From contig OX388352.1 of assembly GCA_947579665.1 (NCBI GenBank), positions 73,694,113-73,758,112 on the forward strand: a stretch of 64,000 nt of DNA, in the 5' to 3' direction. A program made the translations under genes and the position numbers. Positions 1 to 11,895 of this stretch are shown piece by piece; the first letter of the stretch is position 1, and each line of letters opens with the position of its first letter. Source of the stretch: Sympetrum striolatum. Lineage: Eukaryota > Arthropoda > Insecta > Odonata > Libellulidae. The notes under the pieces were generated by a model, which saw only the letters and a program-made list of their open reading frames with translations, did not search any database and was not told the DNA's origin.

Positions 1-922
1 AAGAATACATGGCGGGGATTTTCGAAAAATTTTTTGAGGCACTTCCCGGAAAAGGAGAGAGTTGAAACTCGAGGGATCGCTAGATGCCGTGCATAGCCAA
101 CGAAAATCAAAAAGACATCTTCGAATATTGTCCTTGGTTCGATGCTAGGCTGGGGCAAAAATCGGCCGTTTAAAATGCATTGCGGCGATTTTGAAGATTT
201 TTTTTGGATCCTTTCCCGATAACATGGATACTTGAAACTCGGCACGTGGATATATATGTTGAATATATTTCATAATTGAATTTTACATGTTCGCTGATGG
301 TCCTTGGTTCGATCCCAGAGGGCCATTTGCACTTCTCAATGCATTTCTTACGGAGATAACGGAAACAAAATTTAGGTACTTCCTGTTATGCTATCGACTT
401 CAAACATTGCATCATACAAAAGCAAGTCTTTACAAATCAAACTATGCATTCACAGCTTACAATATGTCCTGGGTTCGACACCAGGTGTCTCTGAAATCAG
501 AAGTTGATCTGATTTTTAGTAATTATTTTGTAAGCTTTCCCAATAATATAGAAACTTGAAATTCGGCATATAGATAGAGTTCATAAATAACTTTCAGAAG
601 CATGTTTAAGATTTCCAAGATTGTCCTTGGTTCGAATCCAGAGAGCCATTTACATTCGTGAAAATTAGAACGTCTATTGAGGCAGTTGCAGCCAATATTT
701 CTGCTTAAATTTTCACAGATAGTTAGAGATGGTGATCTTCTATTGTGCTGCATAGTAAGTTCACAGTATAGACCAGGGTCCGATGCCAGACGATGAAATT
801 TCAGCGAATTTTAGGAATTTTTTATTCATTTTTTTTTCTTTTGAGGACCGTCCCTATATGATTCCAACATAAAATTAGTGTTGTTGATCTGCTTGCAGTA
901 TGCAAGCAACATTTTACTCGTA
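1..922 (+). repeat. Array HOR 1, type A, left-truncated by the window
   Basis: GGTTCGA-type cores start at about 136, 306, 472, 629 and 777, giving spacings of 170, 166, 157 and 148 bp (the type A ladder). The last core is GGTCCGA. The unit closes with the tgcttgcagtatgcaagca hairpin at about 893-911 and with ttttactcgta ending at 922. Confidence 0.85.
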
Positions 923-991
923 TATCTATTATATATAGATGCTTCTCCGGATTCATTCATATATATACCTATATAGATAGATAGATAGATA
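923..991. repeat. Microsatellite block between HORs
   Basis: AT-rich simple sequence with a run of gata/atag tetranucleotides. It contains the island gcttctccggattcattc, the complement of gaatgaatccggagaagc. Confidence 0.85.
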
Positions 992-2096
992 GGATACAAA
1001 TTCACAGCCTAAACTACAAGCGTCATTGATCTGAAATTTTTATGACATATTGGCCATAACGTGAAACCCCCAGGAAAAAAGAGACTTTGATCCTCAGTGT
1101 CATAGGTTCGATTCCAGAGGGCCCCAAAGTCCCGATTTTTCCCGTATGAATGCATTGCCGTGATTTTCGGGAATTAAAAAAAAATTCTTTCCGGATAGGT
1201 AGAGAAGTAAAACTCAAGGTGCCTATATTTATGGTCTTGGACTTTCGAAAACATCAATGACTTTTACAAAAGTTATCCTGGGTTCGATGCTAGGACGATG
1301 CAAAGATCTGCCCTTTAAAATACATGGGAGCCGTTTTTCATTATTTTTTTAGATGCACTTATCGAAATGATAGGAGGTTCGTGCTTGGCTGGAAGATGTA
1401 TGGTACGAATAAGTTTTAGAAAAAAATTTTCATAAGACCGTACTGTTCCTGGGTTCGAAGCCAGAGCACAATAACGTTTCTCTCATAAGGAATATAAAGG
1501 AAAAGTAGGACGTCATTTGAGGCAGTTGTAACCAATATTTCTGCTTGAATTTGCATACGCGGTTAGAGATGGTGTTTTTCTTTTGTGCTGCATAGAAAGT
1601 ATTGCCTGAAAGACCCGGGTTCGATGCCGGGCGGTAAAAATATCACCCATATATAATACTATGGGGTATCTTTTCATAATTTTTTTATGCATTTATCGAT
1701 ATGTAAGGGAGCTCTTGCTTAGATGGAAGATGTATATTAACACTTTGTTTAAGAAAAAAAATAGATAAGACCATGCTGTTCCTGGGTTCGATGCCAGAGC
1801 ACATTATAATTTCTCAAATAAGGAGTGTATGTGAATAGTAGGACGTCGTTTGAGGTAGTTGCACTTAATAGTTTTGCTTGAATTTTCACACATAGTTTGA
1901 TATGGTAATTTTCTATTTTGCTGCATAGTAAGTACACCAGGAAGACCGGGGTTCGCTGCCAGGTGATTAAATTGCAGCGAATTCTACGAATATTTTGAAT
2001 TTTTTTTTTCTTTTGATGTCCGTCCCGGTATATGATGCCGATATGAAATTAGTGTTGTCGATCTGCTTGCAGTATGCAAGCTACATTTTACTCGTA
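992..2096 (+). repeat. Array HOR 2, type B
   Basis: Six cores at about 1105, 1281, 1452, 1618, 1785 and 1950, with spacings of 176, 171, 166, 167 and 165 bp (the type B ladder). The core at about 1618 has matched GC-rich arms, cccgg and ccggg, where the core at about 472 has cctgg and ccagg. The unit ends with the hairpin and ttttactcgta. Confidence 0.85.
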
Positions 2097-2133
2097 CCTA
2101 TATATAAGTTATATATATATATATATATATATA
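2097..2133. repeat. TA-dinucleotide microsatellite block
   Basis: A short spacer dominated by (AT)n. The gaatgaatccgg island is absent here. Confidence 0.8.
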
Positions 2134-3245
2134 GGGGATCAAAAGTTTTACCATGTTCCACAAGTGCCAAAGACTTGAAATTTTTACGACGAATTGGCCA
2201 TAACGTGTAACCTCCAGGAAAAAGCCGACATTGAACCTCGGTGTCATGGGTTCGATTCCAGAAGGCCCCAAAGTCCCGATTTTCTCCATAAGGATACATG
2301 GTGGCGATTTTCAAAATTTTTTAAATAATACTTCCCGGACAGGTAGAGATTCGAAATTCAAGGACCTTAGAGATATGGTCAAGAACTATTATAAACATTA
2401 ATGATTACTGATGAGAACGTCCTGGGTTCGACGCTAGGACGATTCAAAAATCCCGCATTTAAAATGCATGGGGATAGTTTTTCATTAATTTTTTTGATGC
2501 ACTTACCGGAATGTAAGGAACTTTTCGCTCTGCTAGAAGATATATATTGAGAAATGGTTTAAGAAAAAAAATTTCTTAAGCCTGTACTATTCCTGGGTTC
2601 GATGCCAGAGCACATTAACATTTCTCTCATAAGGAATATAAGGGAAAAGTAGGACGTCGTTTGAGGCAGTTGCAGCCAATATTTCTGCTCGAATTTTCAC
2701 ACATAGTTAGAGATAGTGATCTTCTATTATGTTGCATAAGAAGAATTACCAGAAAGATCCGGGTTCGACGCCGGGCGGCAAATATGTCTCCCGTTTAAAA
2801 TACATTGGTTTAGTCTTTCATTATTTTTTTGATGCACTTATCGAAATGATAGGAAGTTCGTACTCGGCTGGAAGATGTATGAAAAGAATTGGTTTTTGAA
2901 AAAAAATCAGATAACACCGTATTATTCCTGGGTTCGATGCCAGAGCACATTAGCATTTCTATCATAAGAAATATAAGGGAAACGTAGGACGTCGTTTGAG
3001 GCAGTTGCAGTTAATATTTCTACTTGAATTTTCACACATAGTTACAGATGGTGATCTTCTATGGTTCTGCATAGAAAGTATGACCGGGAAGACCTGGGTT
3101 CGATGCCAGACGAATAAATTGCAGCGGAAATTAAGAATATTTTCTAACCATTTTTTTTTTTTTTTGAGGACTCACTCTATGTGATGCCGACAAAAAACTT
3201 TTGTTATCGATGTGCTTGCAGTATGCAAGCAACATTTTACTCGTA
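2134..3245 (+). repeat. Array HOR 3, type B
   Basis: Cores at about 2249, 2425, 2596, 2762, 2931 and 3097; spacings 176, 171, 166, 169 and 166 bp. It begins with ggggatcaaaa, the alternative start seen at 4458 and 10668, where other HORs begin with ggatacaaa. Confidence 0.85.
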
Positions 3246-3340
3246 TATATATATAGATGCTTCTCCGGATTCATTCATATCTATTATATATAGATGCTTC
3301 TCCGGATTCATTCATGTATCCATATATATATATATATAGA
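3246..3340. repeat. Microsatellite block with duplicated 18-nt island
   Basis: Two direct copies of gcttctccggattcattc about 40 bp apart, each preceded by tatatatagat, embedded in (TA)n. Confidence 0.85.
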
Positions 3341-4420
3341 GAGGATACAAACTCACAGCCTAAACCACAAGAGTGATTGAGCTGAAATTTTTACGACATA
3401 TTGGCCATAACGTATAACCTCCAGAAAAATTGCGATTTTGATCCTCAGTGTCATGGGCTCGATTCCAGAGGGCCTCAAAGTCCCGATTTTTCCCGTTTGA
3501 ATGCATTGCTTTGATTTTCGGGAATTAAAAAAAAATACTTTCCGGACAGGTAGAGAATCAAAACTCAGGGAGCCTTTATATATGGTCATGATCTATCGAA
3601 AACATAAATGAGTTTTACGGAAAATAACCTGGGTTCGATGCTAGGTCGATGCAAAAATCTGCCGTTTAAAATGTATTGTGGCGATTTTTAAGATTTTTTT
3701 TGGACCCTTTCCCGATGGCATGGAAACTTGAAATTCGGTATGGGGTTGGATATCATAAATATATTTCATAATCGATTTTTATGCTTACCCTGATGTTCCT
3801 TGGTTCGATCCCAGAGGGCCATTTACATTCCTCAATGCATTTCTTATGGAGATAACGGAAACAAGTTCTAGGTACTTCCCGGCATGCTATCGACTTAAAA
3901 CTTAGCATGATGGAAGAACCAGTCTAAACAAATCAAACTATGCATTCATAGCTATCAATGTGTCCTGGGTTCGACACCAGGTGTCTCTGCAATCAGAAGT
4001 TGATCCGAATTTTAGGAATTATTTTGAAACCTTTCCCAATAATATAGAAACTTGAAATTCGGCATATAGATAGAGTTCATAAATTACTTTCAGAAGTATG
4101 TTTAAGATTTCCAAGATTGTCCTTGGTTCGAATCCAGAGAGCCATTTACATTCGTGAAAATTAGAACGTCTTTTGAGGCAGTTGCAGGCAATATTTCTGC
4201 TTGAATTTTCACACATAGTTAGAGATGGTGATGTTCTATTTTGCTGCATAGTAAGTTCACAGTAAAGACCCGGGTTCGATGCCAGACGATAAAATTTCAG
4301 CGAATTTTAAGAAAAATTTCAATCCTTTTTTTTTTCTTTTGAGGACCGTCCCGATATGATGCCGATATGAAATTAGTATTGCCGATCTGCTTGCAGTATG
4401 TAAGCTACATTTTACTCGTA
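3341..4420 (+). repeat. Array HOR 4, type A
   Basis: Cores at about 3456 (GGCTCGA), 3632, 3802, 3968, 4125 and 4273; spacings 176, 170, 166, 157 and 148 bp. This reproduces the ladder of HOR 1 exactly. It is a good reference copy for a type A consensus. Confidence 0.85.
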
Positions 4421-4457
4421 CCTATATACACACTCACTCATTCATTCATTCATTCAT
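4421..4457. repeat. Microsatellite block with ATTC repeats
   Basis: Contains (attc)n, giving cattcattcattcattcat, without the ccggagaag part of the island. Confidence 0.75.
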
Positions 4458-5019
4458 AGGGGATCAAAATTCTAACCATGTTCCACAAGTGCCACCGACT
4501 TGAAATTTTTACGACGTTATGGCCATGACGTGTAACCTCCAGGAAAAAGCCGACTTTGAACCTCGGTGTCATGGGTTCGATTCCAGAAGGCCCCAAAGTC
4601 GCGATTTTCCCCATAAGATTACATGGCGGGGATTTTCGAAAATTTTTTTGAGGCACTTCCCGGAAAAGGAGAGATAGTGCATTCACAGCTATCAATGTGT
4701 CCTGGGTTCGACAACAGGTGTCTCTGCAATCAGAAGTTGATCCGATTTTTAGGAATTATTTTGAAAACTTTCCCAATAATATATAAACTTGAAATTCGGC
4801 ATATAGATAGAGATCATAGATTCATTTCATCAACATATTTTAGATTTCCTAGATATTCCTTGGTTTGAATCCAGAGAGCCATTTACATTCGTGAGAAGTA
4901 GAACGTAGTTTGAGGCAGTTGTAACCAATATTTTTGGTTGAATTTACACACACAGTCAGAGATGGTGATCTTCTATAGTGCTGCATAGTAAGATAACCAG
5001 TATGACCCCGGTTTAAAAA
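4458..5019 (+). repeat. Array HOR 5, internally deleted and broken at an inversion point
   Basis: Cores at about 4574, 4705, 4862 and 5004. The 131-bp first spacing shows that the first monomer is fused directly to a fourth-type monomer, so about two monomers are missing. The last core is interrupted (ccggttt) where orientation switches. Confidence 0.8.
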
Positions 5020-5723
5020 GGATTTAATTTTTTCTTAAAATGCGCTGAAATTTCATCGTCTGGCATCGAACCCGGGTCTTACTGGAAAACCTACTATGAA
5101 ACACAATAGAAGATCACCATTTCTAACTATGTGTGAAAATTCAAGCAGAAATATTGGCTACAACTGCCTCAAAAGACGCTCTAATGTTCACGAATGTAAA
5201 TGGCTCTCTGGACTCGAACCAAGGACGATTTTGGAAATCTGAAATATGTTTCTGAAAGTTATTAATGATCTCAATCTATATGCCAAATTTCAAGTTTCTA
5301 TATTATTGGGAAAGGTTTCAAAATAATTCCTAAAAATCGGATCAACTTCTGATTGCAGAGACACCTGGTGTCGAACCCAGGACACATTGATAGCTATGAA
5401 TGCATAGTTTGATTTGTTAAGACTGGTTCTTCTATCATGCTAAGTTTAAAGTCGATAGCATGCCGGGAAGTACCTAAAATTTGTTTCCGTTATCTCCGTA
5501 AGAAATGCATTGAGGAATATAAATGTCCCTCTGGGATCGAACCAAGGACCATCAGCGAATATGCAAAATTCGATTATGATATATTTTTATAGTATCTAAC
5601 CTCATACCGAATTTCAAGTTTCCATGCCATTGGAAAGGGGTCCAAAAAAAATCTTAAAAATCGCCACAATGCATTTTAAACTGCATTTTAAACTGCAAGT
5701 ATGCAAGCAAAATTTTACTCGTA
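5020..5723 (-). repeat. Inverted partial HOR, type A, with a small flipped terminus
   Basis: On the - strand, cores at about 5066, 5214, 5371 and 5536 give the 148/157/165 steps of type A. Reading rightwards it breaks after a duplicated aaactgcattttaaactgc. It then joins about 30 bp of + orientation hairpin terminus ending ttttactcgta at about 5723, so it faces the next HOR head to head across a microsatellite. Confidence 0.8.
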
Positions 5724-5757
5724 TACATGAATGAATCCGGAGAAGCATATATATATA
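5724..5757. repeat. Microsatellite block flanked by inverted HOR termini
   Basis: Contains gaatgaatccggagaagc and (TA)n. It lies between ttttactcgta on the left and its complement on the right, so the terminus is present in both orientations around one block. Confidence 0.8.
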
Positions 5758-7211
5758 ACGAGTAAAATGTAGCTTGCATACTGCAAGCAGATCGGCAACA
5801 CTAATTTCATGTCGGCATCATATCGGGAAGGCCGTCAAAAGAAATAAAAATTGATTGAAAATATTCTGATTATTCGCTGCAATTTATTCGTCCGGCATCG
5901 AACCCGGGTCTTCCTGGTGATACTTACTATGCAGCACAATAGAAGATCACCATCTCTAACTATGTGTGAAAATTCAAGCAGAAATATTAGCTGCAACTGC
6001 CTCAAACGACGTCCTACTTTTCCCTTATATTTCTTATGAGAGAAATTTTAATGTGCTCTGGCATCGAACCCAGGAATAGTTCGGTCTTCTGAAAACTGTT
6101 TTCTTAAACCAGTTTTAACCATACATCTTCCAGCCAAGCACGAACTTCCTATCATTTCGATAAGTGCATCAAAAAAATAATGAAATATTAACCCTATGTA
6201 TTTTAAACGGGAGACGTATTTACCGCCCGGCATCGAACCCGGGTCTTTCTGGTAAAACTTCCTATGCATCATAATAGAAGATATAAATCTTTAACTATGT
6301 GCGAAAATTCAGGCAGATATATTAGCTGCAACTGCCTCAATCGAAGTCTTACTTTTCCCTTATATTCCTTATGAGAGAAATGTTAATGTGCTCTGGCATC
6401 AGACCCAGGAACAGTATGGTCGTATCTATTTTATTTCTTGAACCGAGTCTTAATATACATATTCTATCTAAGCAAGAACTCCCTATTATTTTGATAAGTG
6501 CAGGAAAGAAATAATTAAAAACCATCAGAGTGTGTATTATATGACAGATATATTTACCGCCCGGCATCGAACCCGGGTCTTTGTGGCAATACTTTCTATG
6601 CAGCATAAGAGAAAATCACCATGTCTAACTACATATGCAAATTCAAGCAGAAATATTGGTTGCAACTGCCTCAAACGAGGTCCTACTTTTCCCTTATATT
6701 CCTTATGAGAGAAAAGTTATTGTGCTCTGCAATCGAACCCAGGAATAGTACGGTCTTATGAAAATATTTTTCTTAAACCAATTCTTACCTTACACTTTCC
6801 GGCTAAGCACGAACTTCTTATTATTTCGAGAAGTGCATCAAAAAAAAATAATGAAAAACAGCTCCCATGTATTTTAAAGGGCAGATCTTTGCATCGTCCT
6901 AGCATCGTCCTAGCATCGAACCCAGAATATTTTTTGAAAAGGTCATTGATGTTTTCGAAAGTCCAAGACCATAAGTATAGGCACCTTGAGTTTTATTTCT
7001 CTACCTATCCGGGAAGTATTTTTTTTAAATTCCCGAAAATCACGGCAATGCATTTAAACGGGAAAAATCGGGACTTTGGAGCCCTCTGGAATCGAACCTA
7101 TGACACTGAGGATCAAAGTCGCTTTTTTCCTGGGGGTTTCACGTTATGGCCAATACATCATAAAAATTTCAAGGCAATGACCCTTGTAGTTTAGCCTGTG
7201 AATTTGTATCC
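5758..7211 (-). repeat. Array HOR 6, type B expanded to eight monomers
   Basis: Minus-strand cores at about 5898, 6064, 6233, 6399, 6567, 6733, 6916 and 7092. The ladder is type B with two extra 166-168-bp monomers, consistent with unequal exchange in register. A short local duplication, gcatcgtcctagcatcg, precedes the core at about 6916. Confidence 0.85.
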
Positions 7212-7293
7212 TATCTATATAGCTATATAGCTATATGGCTATATATATGAATGAATCCGGAGAAGCATCTATATATAATAGATATATATATGA
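7212..7293. repeat. Microsatellite block
   Basis: Contains (ctatatag)n and gaatgaatccggagaagc followed by tatatataatagat. It separates two - strand HORs. Confidence 0.8.
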
Positions 7294-8371
7294 TACGAGT
7301 AAAATGTAGCTTGCATACTGCATGCAGATCGGCAATACTAATTTCATATCGGCATCATATCGGGACGGTCATCAAAAGAAAAAAAAAATAGGATTTAATT
7401 TTTTCTTAAAATTCGCTGAAATTTCATCGACTGGCATCGAACCCGGGTCTTACTGGTAAACCTACTATAAACACAATAGAAGATCACCATCTCTAACTAT
7501 GTGTGAAAATTCAAGCAGAAATATTGGCTACAACTGCCTCAAAAAACGTTCTAATTTTCACGAATGTTAATGCCTCTCGGGACTCGAACCAAGGACGATC
7601 GTGGAAATCTAAAACATGTTTCTGAAAGTTATTTATGATCTCTATCCATATGCCGAATTTCAAGTTTCTATTTTATTGGATAAGGTTTCAAAATAATTCC
7701 TAAAAATCGGATCAATTTCTGATTTCAGAGACAGCTGGTGTCGAACCTAGGACGTATTGCAAGCTGTGAATCCACAGTTTGATTTGTAAAGACTTGCTCT
7801 TGTATCATGAAAAGTTTGAAGTCGATCGCATGCCGGAAAGTACCTAAATTTTGTTTCCGTTATCTCCGTAAGAAATGCATTGAGAAGTGCAAATGGCCCA
7901 ATGGGATCGAACCAAGGACCATCAGTGGACATGTAAAATTTGATCATAAAATATATTCTTAATCCCTATCCACGTACCGAGTTTCAAGTATACATTTTAT
8001 CGGGAAAGGATCCAAAATAATCTTCAAAATCGCCGCAGTGCATTTTAAACGGCCGTTTTTTGCCCCGACCTAGCATCGAAGCATGGACTATATTCTAAGA
8101 TGTTTTTCTGATTTTCGTTGGATACGCACGGCTTCTAGCGATCCCTCGAGTTTCAACTCTTTCTCTCTCCGGGAAGTACCTCAAAAAAATTAACGAAAAT
8201 CCCCGCCATCTATTCTTATGGAGAAAATCGGGACTTTGGGGGCCTCTGGAATCGAACCCATGACCCTGAGGATCAAAATCGCAATTTATCTGGCGGTTAC
8301 ACGTTATGGCCAATACGTCGTAAAAATTTCAAGTCAATGACGCTTGTGGTTTAGGCTGTGAATTAGTATCC
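7294..8371 (-). repeat. Array HOR 7, type A
   Basis: Minus-strand cores at about 7436, 7584, 7741, 7906, 8075 and 8252. In the fifth core the arm reads tcgaagc where tcgaacc is expected. Confidence 0.85.
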
Positions 8372-8454
8372 TATCTATCTATCTATCTATCTATATAGGT
8401 ATATCCATGAATGAATCCGGAGAAGCATCTATATATAATAGATAGATATATATA
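8372..8454. repeat. Microsatellite block with (ctat)n
   Basis: A (ctat)n run, then gaatgaatccggagaagc, then tatatataatagat and (ta)n. Confidence 0.8.
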
Positions 8455-9534
8455 TACGAGTAAAATGTAGCTTGCATACTGCAAGCAGATCGACAACACT
8501 AATTTCATGTCGGCATCGTATCAGGACGGCCCTCAAAAGAAAAAAAAAGGGATTGAAAATATTCTTAAAATTCGCTGCAAATTAATCGTCTGGCATCGAA
8601 CCTAGGCCTTCCTGGTGAAAATACTATGCAGCACAACAGAAAATCACCATCTCTTACTATGTGTGAAAATTCAAGCAGAAATATTGGCTCCAACTGCCTC
8701 AAACGACGTCCTTCTTTTCAATAATTTAAATGGCTCTCTAGAATTCGAACCAAGGACGATCTATGAAATCTAAAACATGTTTTTAAAATGTCTCTATGTT
8801 CTCTATCTATATGCCTAATAACATGTTTTAATATTATTGGGAAGGGGTTTAAATTAATTCTTAAATATCGGATATTTTACTGATTTTAGAGACGCCTGGT
8901 GTCAAACCCAGGACATATTGGTAGCTGTGAATGCACAGCATGATTTATTAGGACTTCATCTTATTTCATACAAAGTTTGAAGTCGATATCATGCCGGGAA
9001 GTACCTAAAACTTTTTTCTTTTATCTCCATAAGAAATGCATTGAGGAATGTAAATGGCTCTCTGGGATCGAACCAAGGACCATCAGCGAATTTGTAAAAT
9101 TTGATTATTAAATCTAATTATGATATCTAAACCCTTGCCGAATTTCAAGTTTCCATGCCATCGGGAAAGGGTCCAAAAAAAATCTTAAAAATTGCCACAA
9201 TGCATTTTAAACGGCCGATTTTTGCCCCGACGTAGCATCGAACCATGGACAATATCTGAGGATGTCTTTATGATTTTCGTTGGATATCCATGGCTCCTAG
9301 AGATCCCTCGAATTTCAACTCTCTAATTTTCCGGGAAGTGCCTAAAAAAAATTTTCGAAAATTCCCACCATGTATTCATATGGACTAAATCGCGACTTTG
9401 GGGCCTTCTGGAATCGAACCTATGACACCGATGTTCAAAGTTGGCTTTTTCCTGGAGGTTACACGTTATGGCCAATACGTCGTAAAAATTTCAAGTCAAT
9501 GACGCTTTTGGTTTAGCCTGTGAATTTGTATCCT
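8455..9534 (-). repeat. Array HOR 8, type A
   Basis: Minus-strand cores at about 8596, 8745, 8902, 9067, 9237 and 9413. The third is degenerate (tcaaacc). Confidence 0.85.
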
Positions 9535-9590
9535 ATCTGGGTATCTGGGTATATATATGAATGAATCCGGAGAAGCATCTATATATCTAT
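9535..9590. repeat. Microsatellite block
   Basis: A short block with gaatgaatccggagaagc and tatatctatta. It joins directly to the acgagtaaaat terminus. Confidence 0.75.
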
Positions 9591-10668
9591 TACGAGTAAA
9601 ATGTTGCTTGCATACTGCAAGCAGATCGACAACACTAATTTCATATCGGCATTATATCGGGACGGTCCATATAAGAAAAAAAAAAGATTGAAATTTTTCT
9701 TAAAATTCGGAGACATATGATCGTCTGGCATCGAACCCGGGTCTTTCCAGTGATACTTACTATGCAGCACAATAGAACATCACCATCTCTAACTAAGTGT
9801 GAAAATTTAAGCAGAAATATGGGCTACAATTGCCTCAAAAGACGTTCTAATTTACACGAATTTAAATGGCTCTCTGAATTCGAACCAAGGACGATCATGG
9901 AAATCTAAAAATTTTTTTTGAAAGTTATTTATGATTTCTATCTATATGCCGAATTTGAAGTTTCTATATTATTGGCAAAGGTTGCAAAATAATTCCTAAA
10001 AATCGGATCAACTTCTAATTTCAGAGACACCTGGTGTCGAACCCAGGACACATTTACAGCTGGGAATGCACAATTTGATTTGTTTGGACTTGATCTTTCT
10101 CTATGCAATGTTGAAGTCGTTATCGTGCCGGGAAGTACCTAAAATTTGTTTCCGTTATCTCCGTAAGAAATGCATTGAGGAATTTAAATGTCCCTCTGTG
10201 ATCGAACCAAGGACCATCATCGGACATGTAAAATTCGATTATGATATATTTTTATACTATCCAACCTCATACTGAATTTCAAGTTTCTATGCCATCGGAA
10301 AAGGGTCCAAAAAAATCTTAAAAATCGCCACAATGCATTTTAAACGGCCGATTTTTGCCCCGACCTAGCATCGAACCAAGGATAATATTCGTAGATGTCT
10401 TTATGGTTTCCTTTAGATATGCACGGCATCTAGCGATCCCTTGAATTTCAAATCTCTCCTTTTCCGGGAAGTGCCTCAAAAATATTTTCGAAAATCCCCG
10501 CCATGTATTCTTATGGACAAAATCGTGACTTTGGGGCCTTCTGGAATCGAACCCATGACACCGAGGTTCAAAGTCGGCTTTTTCCTGGAGGTTACACGTC
10601 ATGGCCATAACGTGGTAAAAATTTCAAAACAGTGGCACTTGTGGAACATGGTTAGAATTTTGATCCCC
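9591..10668 (-). repeat. Array HOR 9, type A
   Basis: Minus-strand cores at about 9731, 9880, 10037, 10202, 10371 and 10547; spacings 149, 157, 165, 169 and 176 bp. The ladder matches the + strand type A copies read backwards. It ends with the ggggatc-type start (gatcccc on +). Confidence 0.85.
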
Positions 10669-10722
10669 TATATATATCTATTATATATAGACGCTTCTCC
10701 GGATATACCTATATATAAGTTA
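10669..10722. repeat. Microsatellite block with variant island in opposite orientation
   Basis: Contains gcttctccggatatacc, a variant of the island in the orientation opposite to most neighbouring blocks. Confidence 0.75.
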
Positions 10723-11826
10723 TACGAGTAAAATGTAGCTTGCATACTGCAAGCAGATCGACAGCACTTATTTCATATGGGCATCATATTGGGACGGTCC
10801 TAAAAATAAAAATATATTAAGAATATTCTTAAAATTCGCTGCAAAATTATCGTCTGGCATCGAACCCGGGTATTTCTGGTGATACGTCCAATGCAGTACA
10901 ACAGCAAATCACCACCTCTAACTATGGGTGAAAATTCTAGCAGAAATGTTTGCTTCAACTGCCCTAAAGGACGTTCTACTTTTCCCATATATTCCTTATG
11001 AGAGAAATTTTTATGTGCTCGTGCATCGAACCCTGGTACAGCATGGTAATATCTAATTTTTTTTCTTAAACCAAGTCTTAATATACATCTTCTAGCAAAG
11101 CAAGATTTTCCTATTATTTCGATTAATACATCAAAATAAATAATGAAAACTAATTCAATGCATTTTAAATGGGGGATATATTTACCATCTGGCTTCGAAC
11201 CCGGGTCATTCTGGTAATATTTTCTATGCAGCAATAAAGAAGATCACATCCTTTAACCATGTGAGAAAATTCAAGCAGAAATATTAGGTGCAACTGCCTC
11301 AAAGGACATCCTACTTTTCCCTTATATTCCTTATGAGAGAAACTTTTATGTGCTCTGGCATCGAACCCAGGAACAGTGGGGTCTTATCTACATTTTTTTC
11401 ATAAAACTATGCTTAATATACATCTTCCATATAAGCGAGAACTTCCTATCATTTCGATAAGTGCATGAAAAAAATTAATGAAAATCTACCTCAATGTATT
11501 TCAAAGGCCGATTTTTGCATCGACCTAGCATCGAACCCAGGATATTTTCCGTAAAAGTCATTTATGTTTTCGATAGATCATGACCATATATATAGGCTCC
11601 CTGAGTTTCGATTTATTACGTATCCAGAAAGTATTTTTTTTTAATTCCTGAAAATCAAAGCAATGCATTTAAACGGGAAAAATCGGGACTTTGGGGCCCT
11701 CTGGAATCGAACCCATGACACTGAGGTTCAAAATCGCATTTTTTCTGGAGGTTATACGTTATGGCCAATACGTCGTAAAAATTTCAAGTAAATCACGCTT
11801 GTGGTTTAGGCTGTGAATTAGTATCC
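10723..11826 (-). repeat. Array HOR 10, type B
   Basis: Minus-strand cores at about 10860, 11026, 11193, 11358, 11530 and 11707, spaced about 166-177 bp. Closely similar to HOR 13, so recent exchange between the two is likely. Confidence 0.85.
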
Positions 11827-11895
11827 TATCTATCTATCTATCTATATAGGTATATACATGAATGAATCCGGAGAAGCATCTATATATAATAGATA
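11827..11895. repeat. Microsatellite block
   Basis: (ctat)n followed by gaatgaatccggagaagc and tatatataatagat. Confidence 0.8.
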
